This document shows, piece by piece, positions 1 through 5,080 of a stretch of DNA of 5,085 nucleotides. How positions within the stretch are numbered: the first letter of the stretch is position 1; each line of letters starts with the position of its first letter. Made by a program: the position numbers and the translations under genes. Below the pieces are notes generated by a model. The model worked only from the letters and a program-made list of their open reading frames with translations, was not told the DNA's origin and ran no database searches. The DNA is from Pseudomonadota bacterium. GTDB taxonomy: Bacteria; Pseudomonadota; Alphaproteobacteria; Caulobacterales; Caulobacteraceae. The stretch covers positions 1-5,085 of the forward strand of contig JAFAEC010000200.1 of assembly GCA_023424215.1 (NCBI GenBank). Direction: 5' to 3'.

Positions 1-43
1 ACTCGACTTGTCGTCGGACGCGTCAGTTGTGTATAAGCGACCG
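1..43 (+). other. Probable residual transposase sequencing adapter at the window edge
   Basis: Positions 11-43 match the Illumina Nextera read-1 transposon adapter, as I recall it, at 28 of 33 positions. Positions 11-24 match the primer part at 12 of 14. Positions 25-43 match the 19-base Tn5 mosaic end at 16 of 19, including the run TGTGTATAAG. The first ten bases would fall where an index lies. GC content falls to about 52% in positions 1-40, against about 70% elsewhere. The peptidase reading frame stays open through this stretch but uses codons rare in the neighbours (ACA, AGT, TAT). The mismatches mean it is not a clean adapter copy; a noisy read or a variant adapter could explain that. 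Confidence 0.7.
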
Positions 44-1211
44 GCGCCGCCGCGGTCCGCACGCTGTCCCGCGTCTGGGCCAGGGTGCGGTCGGCGGTGA
101 GCTGCGAAGGGATCGGCGCGCCGAAGATCAGGGTCTGGGCCGCGGCCCGCCCGGCCCGGGCGGCGGGGTTCTCGTCCGACATCCACAGTCCGGCGTTGAG
201 CACCGCCGTGGCGCGGTCCACCTCAGCCTGGGTGGGGCCCGACTCGGCGAGGGCCCGCAGCTCCCCGGCGCAGACGCGGGCCAGTTCAGCGGCGCGCTCG
301 GCCGCGGCGCCGGCGTAGATGCCCAGCACGCCGGCGTCCTCGTAGGGCTCGTGCCAGGCGTCGACGGCGTAGGCCAGGCCACGCGCCTCGCGGGCGCTCT
401 GGAACAGCCGCGAGGCCATGCCGCCGCCGAGGATCTCCGCCAGCATGCGCGCCGCCGGATAGGCAGGGTCCGCCACGGACGCCGAGGGCAGCTGGAAGAC
501 GATGTTGGCCTGCTCGATGCGGCGGGCGAGGCTGGCGCCCCCGCCGGAGAAGCGGGCGGCGGGCGGCGGGCCGGCCGGCGTCGCGGCTTCGCTCCCGAAC
601 CAGCGCTCGGCCAGGGCCAGCAGTTCGTCCTCGTCGACGGCGCCGGCGGCGGCGACGACCATGCGGTCCGGGGAATACAGGTGGGCCCGCCAGCGCGCGA
701 TGGTCTCGCGGTCGACCGCCCCGAGGCTCTCGACCGAGCCGAGGATCGGCCGTCCCAGCGGCTGATCCGCGAAGGCGCGGGTCTGGGCCATTTCGAAGAC
801 GTGGTCGTCGGGGGTGTCGAAGGCCTCGGCGATCTCCTGGGCGACGACGTCCTTCTCGCGTTCGATCTCGGCGGGATCGAGGGTGGGTCGAAACACCAGG
901 TCCGACAGCACCTGCATCGACAGGGGCAGGGTTCCCTCCAGCCCCCGCACCTCGAAGCTGGTGCGCTCGTAGCCGGTGGCGGCGTTGATCGAGCCCCCCT
1001 GTCCCTCGATGCGCTCGACGATCTCGCGCGCGCCCATGTCGCCGGCGCCCTTGAAGACCAGATGCTCGAGGCAGTGCGACCAGCCCGAGGTCGCCTCGTC
1101 CTCCCATCGCGCGCCGCCGAGCACGGCGACGGTCAGGGCGAGCGTGCGCAGGCCCGGCATGGGATCGCAGACGACGCGGACGCCGTTGGACAGGGTGTGG
1201 AGACGGGCGAT
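1..1211 (-). CDS. M16 family zinc metallopeptidase (pitrilysin / processing-peptidase type), 3' end missing
   Basis: This is a zinc endopeptidase of the M16 family, the group that includes mitochondrial processing peptidase beta and bacterial PqqL/YmxG-like proteins; its substrate is unknown. Numbering from an ATC codon at 1211-1209, the protein opens with LHTLSNGVRVVCDPMPG. It carries the inverted zinc motif HCLEH at residues 46-50, with the likely third ligand E126 in VVAQEI. Other family signatures are GGSINAATGYERTSF (72-86), GGGMASRLFQ (262-271) and the C-terminal-domain segment RGLAY (277-281). The catalytic residues are present, so it looks active. About 389 codons are genomic before the adapter-like edge; the family usually has about 420-430, so only the C-terminus is missing. 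It begins 18 bp after the SURF1 stop and is probably co-transcribed with it. No ATG, GTG or TTG exists between the in-frame SURF1 stop and the conserved N-terminus; the first ATG (1160-1158) would remove the first beta strand. The start is therefore uncertain, but the family call is firm. Confidence 0.9.
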   Translation of the reverse strand, partial: MARLHTLSNGVRVVCDPMPGLRTLALTVAVLGGARWEDEATSGWSHCLEHLVFKGAGDMGAREIVERIEGQGGSINAATGYERTSFEVRGLEGTLPLSMQVLSDLVFRPTLDPAEIEREKDVVAQEIAEAFDTPDDHVFEMAQTRAFADQPLGRPILGSVESLGAVDRETIARWRAHLYSPDRMVVAAAGAVDEDELLALAERWFGSEAATPAGPPPAARFSGGGASLARRIEQANIVFQLPSASVADPAYPAARMLAEILGGGMASRLFQSAREARGLAYAVDAWHEPYEDAGVLGIYAGAAAERAAELARVCAGELRALAESGPTQAEVDRATAVLNAGLWMSDENPAARAGRAAAQTLIFGAPIPSQLTADRTLAQTRDSVRTAAAPVAYTQLTRPTTSR

Positions 1212-1219
1212 CGGGGTGG

Positions 1220-1223
1220 TCCT
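1220..1223 (-). promoter_or_regulatory. Shine-Dalgarno sequence (AGGA) of the M16 peptidase gene
   Basis: The minus strand reads AAAGGA just after the SURF1 stop codon. The core AGGA is followed by an 8-nt spacer and then ATC at 1211-1209, in frame with the peptidase. This is ideal initiation spacing, and it would give a protein starting M/I-ARLHTL, as expected for this family. The site therefore favours initiation at ATC, or at an ATG changed to ATC by mutation or sequencing error, over the internal ATG at 1160. Confidence 0.5.
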
Positions 1224-1229
1224 TTGTCC

Positions 1230-1958
1230 CTAGGGCTCCGCGCGCGCGGGCCGACTCGAGGCGCGTCTGCGCCGGAGCAGGGCGATGTAGAAACCGACCA
1301 GCGCCAGCGCCAGTCCGAACCAGGTGATGGCGTAGCCGAGGTGGTTGTTGGAGAAGGCCGCCGGCGGGGCGGAGGGCTGCAGCGCGGCCCAGTCCGGATT
1401 GGAGGAGTCGAGGGCGAAGAAGGTCCACGGCGATACCGGCCCCTCAACGCCCAGGGCGGCGGCCATGGCGGCGTTGTCGCGGGCGTAGAAGCGCCGCTCC
1501 TCGGCCGCCGCCGCCATCGGGCCGGGCGCCGGCGTGGCGCGCACCTCGGCGGTGATCCGCACCGGTCGGTCCGACGCCGCGGCGGGCGGCCGCGCGGAGA
1601 TGCCGTCGGCGACGAAGCCCCGGTCCACCAGCGCGGTCTCGCCTAGGGCGGGATCGCGGCAGGCCGAGATCAGGCGCACGCCGGCCTGGCCGTCATGGAT
1701 GCTCTGCAGCTCGACCCAGGGGGCGGAGGCGAGGCCGGGGCAGACGAGCACGACCTTGCGGAACTCCGGGCGTTCGGAGGCGAGCGCTTCGGCGGCCGGA
1801 GCCGGCGGGAGGGCCGCCGCCGCGGCCGCGTCGGCGATCAGCCGCGCCTTCCACTGCATCCGTTGCACCTGCCAGACCCCGAGGCCGACGAGGACGGCGA
1901 ACAGGACGGCCGCCGCGGCGGTCAGCGTCCAGGGGAACCGACGCCCGGCGTCAGCCAC
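1230..1958 (-). CDS. SURF1 family cytochrome c oxidase assembly protein
   Basis: SURF1/Shy1 proteins assist insertion of heme A into subunit I of cytochrome c oxidase at the cytoplasmic membrane. The 242-residue product has the classic two-helix layout. The N-terminal membrane segment (about 11-30) runs into the hallmark LGVWQVQRMQWK (26-37). A large periplasmic domain contains the conserved LVDRGFV (110-116). A C-terminal NNHLGYAITWFG signature (204-215) opens the second membrane helix (about 207-227), which ends in an Arg-rich tail. Length is normal for bacterial SURF1. The start is GTG at 1958-1956, preceded by a G-rich stretch but no clear AGGA. It overlaps the end of the DUF983 gene by 8 bp, so translation is probably coupled. 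Cysteines at 73 and 100 lie in the periplasmic domain; I do not know whether they pair. Family assignment is firm. Confidence 0.93.
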   Translation of the reverse strand: MADAGRRFPWTLTAAAAVLFAVLVGLGVWQVQRMQWKARLIADAAAAAALPPAPAAEALASERPEFRKVVLVCPGLASAPWVELQSIHDGQAGVRLISACRDPALGETALVDRGFVADGISARPPAAASDRPVRITAEVRATPAPGPMAAAAEERRFYARDNAAMAAALGVEGPVSPWTFFALDSSNPDWAALQPSAPPAAFSNNHLGYAITWFGLALALVGFYIALLRRRRASSRPARAEP

Positions 1959-2331
1959 GGCCCGCCCCGTCGCGGACCTGAAGGGCGATCATCAGCCCCT
2001 TGGCGGGACGCATGAGGGCGAAGGACAGGCCGGCCACAAGCGGCAGGGCGACGGCGGCCACCGCCCACACCGGCGGGTTCCAGACGATCTGCACGAACAG
2101 GGCGCCGAAGACCACGGGCGCCCCGGCCGCCTGCATGACGAAAACGGCGGCGCCGTCGCCCGTGTTCAGCCGCCGGAAATCGTAGCCGCAGGTCTCGCAG
2201 GTCTCGACCACCTTCAGGAAGCCCGCGAACAGCCGTCCGCGGCCGCAGTTCGGACAGCGGCAAAGCAGACCGGCGCGGATCGAGTCGATCCGCGCCGGCT
2301 GGCCGTCTTGAACTGTGGGGTCCTTGATCAA
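1951..2331 (-). CDS. DUF983 family zinc-ribbon membrane protein
   Basis: The 126-residue product matches DUF983, a small family often found beside cytochrome oxidase genes in Alphaproteobacteria; its function is not established. A short N-terminus leads to RAGLLCRCPNCGRGRLFAGF (19-38) and then CETCGYDF (45-52). C26/C29 and C45/C48 form two CxxC knuckles that probably bind zinc, with an extra Cys at 24. GDGAAVFVM (58-66) follows, then two hydrophobic segments (about 64-82 and 87-107), giving a cytoplasmic ribbon with two membrane helices. No ATG is available in the right place. The best start is TTG at 2331-2329, which overlaps the ctaE stop as TTGA. It has no strong ribosome site of its own, so it probably depends on coupling to ctaE. 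The first 20 codons contain a perfect inverted repeat (2270-2298). The start is moderately certain and the family call is firm. Confidence 0.85.
   Translation of the reverse strand: MIKDPTVQDGQPARIDSIRAGLLCRCPNCGRGRLFAGFLKVVETCETCGYDFRRLNTGDGAAVFVMQAAGAPVVFGALFVQIVWNPPVWAVAAVALPLVAGLSFALMRPAKGLMIALQVRDGAGRG
2270..2298. repeat. Perfect 14-bp inverted repeat with a 1-nt centre
   Basis: The left arm CCGGCGCGGATCGA (2270-2283) and right arm TCGATCCGCGCCGG (2285-2298) are exact reverse complements around a single G at 2284. As RNA it would fold into a 13-bp GC-rich stem with a 3-nt loop. It encodes residues PARIDSIRAG of the DUF983 protein and lies about 30 nt past the ctaE stop codon. No T-run follows it on either strand. 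Its centre is a GANTC site (2282-2286). It could act as an mRNA 3'-stabiliser or attenuator for ctaE, or as a protein-binding palindrome; this is inference. Confidence 0.75.
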
Positions 2332-3236
2332 CCGAAGGTGACGTAGACGAAGGCGAACAGGAACAGCCAGACCACGTCCACGAAGTGCCAGTACCAGGCC
2401 GCCGCCTCGAAGCCGAAGTGCTTCTCCGGGGTGAAGTGGCCGGCCAGCAGGCGCAACAGGCAGACGAACAGGAAGATGGTCCCGATCAGCACGTGGAAGC
2501 CGTGGAAGCCGGTGGCCATGAAGAAGATCGAGCCGTAGAGGCCGGTCCCGGCCGCTTCCTCGTTGAAGAACAGGTGCTCGTGGATGATGTGCTGGTACTC
2601 GTAGGCCTGCACCGCGGTGAACAGGACGCCGAGCGCCACGGTGATGATCAGGCCGGTGCGGGCGGCGTTGCGGTCGCCGTGGGCGAGGGCGTGGTGAGCC
2701 CAGGTCACGGTGGTGCCCGACAGCAGCAGGATGACGGTGTTGAGCAGCGGCAGTTGCCAGGCGTCCAGGGTCTCGACGCCCTGCGGCGGCCAGGTCGACC
2801 ACTTGCCGGCCACATCGGCCCAGGCGCCGACTTCCGGAATGAGCGTGCGCGCCTCGTTGAAGAGGCTCATCTCGAAGAACATCCAGAAGAAGGCGGCGAA
2901 GAACATCACCTCGGAGGCGATGAACAGGATCATGCCGTAGCGCAGACCCAGCGAGACGACCGGGGTGTGGTCGCCCTTGCGGCTTTCCTTGATGACGTCC
3001 GACCACCAGCCGAACATCGACACCAGCACGCCGGCCAGACCCGCGAAGAACAGGGCCTTGTCGCCCTTGGTCAGCAGGGCGTCGGAGAGCGGCCCGGCGC
3101 CTTCGCCGGCCAGGCCCCTCATCCACACCACGGCGCCGATCAGCATCACGGCGGCGGCGAAGGATGAGACCAGCGGCCAGGGGCTCGGGTCCACCAGGTG
3201 GTAGTCGTGATGCGGAGTCGCGTGGGCGTCGGCCAT
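2328..3236 (-). CDS. ctaE: Cytochrome c oxidase subunit III
   Basis: This is structural subunit III of the aa3-type heme-copper oxidase, an integral membrane protein that stabilises the core complex and its proton uptake. The 302-residue length is normal for the seven-helix form. The N-terminus HDYHLVDPSPWPL (10-22) is the usual subunit III opening. The conserved glutamate is E109 in ASEVMFFAAFFWMFF (107-121). Further signatures are AYEYQHIIHEH (211-221), TGFHGFHVLIGTIFL (242-256) and the C-terminal FGFEAAAWYWHFVDVVWLFLF (274-294). The start is ATG at 3236-3234, with AAGAGA upstream as a modest ribosome site. It follows cox11 after a 49-bp spacer, the largest gap between genes here, and runs into the DUF983 gene with a 4-bp overlap. 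The assignment is secure; coxC is the alternative symbol. Confidence 0.98.
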   Translation of the reverse strand: MADAHATPHHDYHLVDPSPWPLVSSFAAAVMLIGAVVWMRGLAGEGAGPLSDALLTKGDKALFFAGLAGVLVSMFGWWSDVIKESRKGDHTPVVSLGLRYGMILFIASEVMFFAAFFWMFFEMSLFNEARTLIPEVGAWADVAGKWSTWPPQGVETLDAWQLPLLNTVILLLSGTTVTWAHHALAHGDRNAARTGLIITVALGVLFTAVQAYEYQHIIHEHLFFNEEAAGTGLYGSIFFMATGFHGFHVLIGTIFLFVCLLRLLAGHFTPEKHFGFEAAAWYWHFVDVVWLFLFAFVYVTFG

Positions 3237-3285
3237 CGGTGTCTCTTGAACGGTCGAGAGTCGTTGGTGTGGGCTATAGCGTCGG
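3237..3285 (-). promoter_or_regulatory. cox11-ctaE spacer with a weak hairpin and a -10-like element
   Basis: This is the largest gap between genes. It contains GCTATAGC (3273-3280), which matches 7 of 8 positions of the alphaproteobacterial housekeeping -10 consensus GCTANAWC, but no convincing TTGAC -35 box lies upstream. The same bases form a 5-bp stem (ATAGC/GCTAT, 3276-3289) with a 4-nt loop that includes the cox11 stop codon. An extra promoter for ctaE is possible but unproven. A GANTC site (3258-3262) also lies here. Confidence 0.25.
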
Positions 3286-3849
3286 CTATCCGGCCGCGCC
3301 AGAGGCAGCGGCTCCGTTTGCCGCCTGATCGAAGCCTTCCGTGGGATAGAAGGTGTAGCTGAGCGTGATTTCTGACACGCCGCGGCTCTCGCGGTCGGTC
3401 GCCATCTCCGGCGCCACGAAATACTGGACCGGGAATTTCACCGTCTGGCCGGGCTGGAGGATCTGCTCCTCGAAGCAGAAGCACTGCAGCTTCTGGAAGT
3501 ACGGTCCGGCCCGCTCGGGCACCACATTGTAGGCCGCCTTGGCGCTGATCGGGGCGTCGGAGGTGTTGGTGACGTCGAACAGGGCGATGCCGGTCTCGCC
3601 GATGCGCACCCGCTGGCTGACCTGTTCGGCGCGGAAGGTCATCGGCAGGCCGCGCACATTGGTGTCGAACCGGATCAGCACCGTCTCGTCCAGCTGCACC
3701 GTCGGCGCGGCCTCGGCCCGCTTCACGGTGCCGTCGAAGCCGGTCACCTGGCAGAACATCCGGTAGAGCGGCACCGCCGCGAAGGCGGCTCCGGTCATGG
3801 CCATGACGCCGACGCCGCAGGCGATGGCGATGAGGTTGGCGCGTTTCAT
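3286..3849 (-). CDS. ctaG: Cytochrome c oxidase assembly protein Cox11/CtaG (copper delivery to CuB)
   Basis: Cox11/CtaG is a membrane-anchored periplasmic copper chaperone that inserts copper into the CuB centre of oxidase subunit I. The 187-residue protein has one N-terminal membrane anchor (about 5-26). This is followed by VPLYRMFCQVTGFDGT (26-41) with the conserved Cys33, then an immunoglobulin-like beta domain. The copper-binding CFCF motif is LQCFCFEEQ (121-129; Cys123 and Cys125). PVQYFVAPEMA (140-150) and the closing ITLSYTFYPTE (161-171) are typical of the family, and the last 15 residues are an Ala/Gly-rich tail. The start is ATG at 3849-3847, overlapping the previous stop as ATGA, with GGAGG (3861-3857) seven nt upstream. 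This is the Cox11 family, not the unrelated Bacillus CtaG. The assignment is secure. Confidence 0.97.
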   Translation of the reverse strand: MKRANLIAIACGVGVMAMTGAAFAAVPLYRMFCQVTGFDGTVKRAEAAPTVQLDETVLIRFDTNVRGLPMTFRAEQVSQRVRIGETGIALFDVTNTSDAPISAKAAYNVVPERAGPYFQKLQCFCFEEQILQPGQTVKFPVQYFVAPEMATDRESRGVSEITLSYTFYPTEGFDQAANGAAASGAAG

Positions 3850-4022
3850 CGCACCGCCTCCACCACCCGGCCGGCCGCCTCGGCCTCGGCGCGGTCGTCG
3901 ATGTTCCGCTTCAGGTTCAGGACCGTGACGGTGAACACCAGCACGATGAAGGCCACCAGCCCGCCGGCGATGGCGAGGTTGCGACGCTTGCGGGCTTCGA
4001 GTTGTTCGGGGGTCAGGCGCAT
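3846..4022 (-). CDS. Small single-pass membrane protein, CoxF-like by position
   Basis: The 58-residue product has an N-terminal MRLTPEQLEARKRRN, a hydrophobic helix at about 16-36 (LAIAGGLVAFIVLVFTVTVLN) and a charged, Ala/Glu-rich C-terminal tail. The basic stretch RKRRN just before the helix puts the N-terminus in the cytoplasm and the tail in the periplasm. It starts 4 bp after the ctaB stop and ends in an ATGA overlap with cox11, so the spacing supports a real gene. Many alphaproteobacterial oxidase loci have a small protein of this design between ctaB and ctaG, sometimes annotated CoxF; that comparison is from memory. Its role is unknown; an assembly factor or small oxidase accessory is a reasonable guess. 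The ribosome site is weak, so translation is probably coupled to ctaB. Confidence 0.85.
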   Translation of the reverse strand: MRLTPEQLEARKRRNLAIAGGLVAFIVLVFTVTVLNLKRNIDDRAEAEAAGRVVEAVR

Positions 4023-4026
4023 CGGC

Positions 4027-4995
4027 TTACAGGCTCATCGTCCGGGTCAGGCTCTCGACCAGCAGGGCCGCGAACAGGGCCATCAGGTACAGGATCGAGA
4101 AGGCGAACAGGTTGCGGGCCGGTTTGGCCTCGGCGCGCACGTCATACAATGCGGCCTCTCGCCCCACGGCCTCGGCCTTGTCCGGCTGGTCGCCGGCCCG
4201 GGACCGCCACAGGCGGAAGGCGAGGGCCAGGAAGGCCGCGCCGCCGAGCACCGACACGGCGAGATAGACGGGTCCCCCGAGGCCCGTGAGGCCCGGCGCG
4301 ACGGCCACCGGCACGAACACCAGGCTGTAGATCATTATCTGCAGGCGGGTGCTCCGGGCGCCGCGCGCCACCGGCATCATCGGGATGCCCGCCCGGGCGT
4401 AGTCGCCGGCCGAATAGAGCGCCAGGGCCCAGCTGTGCGGCGGCGTCCACAGAAAGACGATCAGGAACAGCAGCCACGGCTGCCACGGCGCCTCGCCGGT
4501 GGCGGCGGCCCAGCCGATCACCGGCGGGAAGGCCCCGGCGGCACCGCCGATGACGATGTTCTGCGGCGTCCGGCGCTTCAGCAGCAGGGTGTAGAAGACG
4601 GCATAATACAGGATGGTCAGCAGCAGCAGGCCGCCGGCCAGCCAGTTGGTGGTCATCCCCAGCAGCATGACCGAAAACACCGACAGGATGGCCCCGAAGG
4701 CCATGGCGTCGTTCTTCTTGACCCGTCCCGCCGCCACGGGCCGGCCGCGGGTACGGCGCATCAGGGCGTCCGTCTCCCCCTCCAGCGCCATGTTGAGGGC
4801 CCCGGCGGCGCCGGCCCCGACCGCGATGCACAGCACGGCGATGGCCGCCGAGAGCCAGCCGATCTCGCCGTCCGCCACCACCAGCCCGGTGACGGCGGTG
4901 AAGATGACCAGCGACATCACGCGCGGCTTGAGCAGCTGGAAGAAGTCTTCCGGCTGGGCCGTCGAGATGGCGGGGGCGGCGGCGGGTTCGGTCAT
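4027..4995 (-). CDS. ctaB: Protoheme IX farnesyltransferase (heme O synthase)
   Basis: This polytopic membrane prenyltransferase attaches a farnesyl group from farnesyl diphosphate to heme B, giving heme O, the precursor of heme A for the oxidase. The 322-residue protein belongs to the UbiA superfamily. LLKPRVMSLVIFTAVTG (21-37) is the family opening. The first diphosphate-binding motif is NMALEGETDALMRRTRGRP (68-86). LLKRRTPQNIVIGGAAGAFPP (138-158), WTPPHSWALAL (183-193) and the second acidic motif region GDYARAGIPMMP (197-208) follow. About eight or nine hydrophobic segments are seen, with a hydrophilic loop at about 263-294 before the last helix. In the first motif the usual first Asp is Glu72; Asp76 is kept. 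The start is ATG at 4995-4993 with GGAAAG (5004-4999) upstream, rather than the in-frame TTG at 5040, which adds 15 atypical residues and sits at the terminator. Assignment is secure. Confidence 0.97.
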   Translation of the reverse strand: MTEPAAAPAISTAQPEDFFQLLKPRVMSLVIFTAVTGLVVADGEIGWLSAAIAVLCIAVGAGAAGALNMALEGETDALMRRTRGRPVAAGRVKKNDAMAFGAILSVFSVMLLGMTTNWLAGGLLLLTILYYAVFYTLLLKRRTPQNIVIGGAAGAFPPVIGWAAATGEAPWQPWLLFLIVFLWTPPHSWALALYSAGDYARAGIPMMPVARGARSTRLQIMIYSLVFVPVAVAPGLTGLGGPVYLAVSVLGGAAFLALAFRLWRSRAGDQPDKAEAVGREAALYDVRAEAKPARNLFAFSILYLMALFAALLVESLTRTMSL

Positions 4996-4998
4996 CGG

Positions 4999-5004
4999 CT
5001 TTCC
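4999..5004 (-). promoter_or_regulatory. Ribosome binding site of ctaB
   Basis: GGAAAG on the minus strand lies 3 nt upstream of the ATG at 4995-4993. It supports that start over the TTG at 5040, which has no comparable site because the terminator-like hairpin occupies its upstream bases. Confidence 0.55.
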
Positions 5005-5038
5005 AGCGCGCTGAGTAGCGCGAAGCGCGGTAGCGCAC

Positions 5039-5080
5039 AAAATGCGTGGGGGGCCCGCCCCGGCACGGGGGGCCCCCGCA
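5039..5080 (-). terminator. Probable intrinsic terminator of the gene upstream of ctaB
   Basis: Read on the minus strand, a very GC-rich inverted repeat occupies 5080-5043. Outer pairs are TGCG with CGCA (5077-5080 and 5043-5046) and four G-C pairs between 5073-5076 and 5048-5051. Inner pairs are 5070-5072 with 5054-5056 and 5067-5069 with 5058-5060, with small bulges. TTTT (5042-5039) follows immediately. This fits a Rho-independent terminator with a short U-tract. It would end, or partly attenuate, a transcript entering from the right, plausibly a structural oxidase gene. The window edge cuts off that gene, so its identity is inferred. Confidence 0.55.

Noticed and set aside
286..1428. A 380-codon minus-strand frame overlapping SURF1 and M16
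   Set aside because: Its product is Arg/Gly/Pro-rich low-complexity sequence, while another frame over the same bases encodes a clear M16 peptidase with HCLEH.
27..1646. A 539-codon open frame on the plus strand
   Set aside because: It lies antisense to the M16 and SURF1 genes, is Gly/Arg/Ala-rich with no recognisable domain, and starts inside the adapter-like bases. Long antisense frames are expected at about 70% GC.
2270..2298. The palindrome as a classic intrinsic terminator
   Set aside because: No T-run follows on either strand, and the DUF983 and SURF1 genes continue directly downstream.
1951..3126. A 391-codon minus-strand frame spanning ctaE and DUF983
   Set aside because: Only its last 126 residues (from 2331) are a real protein. 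The part over ctaE is a frame shadow and not a fusion.
2385..3167. A 260-codon plus-strand frame rich in Gln/Glu/His
   Set aside because: It is the exact antisense of ctaE; its composition reflects the complement of hydrophobic codons, with no family signature.
4142..5038. A 298-codon Arg/Gly-rich minus-strand frame over ctaB
   Set aside because: It overlaps heme O synthase in another frame and has no conserved motif.
4996..5040. Housekeeping promoter for ctaB (GCTACC/GCTACT as -10)
   Set aside because: These match the GCTANAWC consensus poorly, no TTGAC-like -35 is placed correctly, and the region is occupied by the terminator tail and repeats.
5040..5040. TTG at 5040 as the ctaB start
   Set aside because: It would add 15 residues unlike the family, and its upstream bases are the terminator hairpin. 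The ATG at 4995 has GGAAAG upstream.
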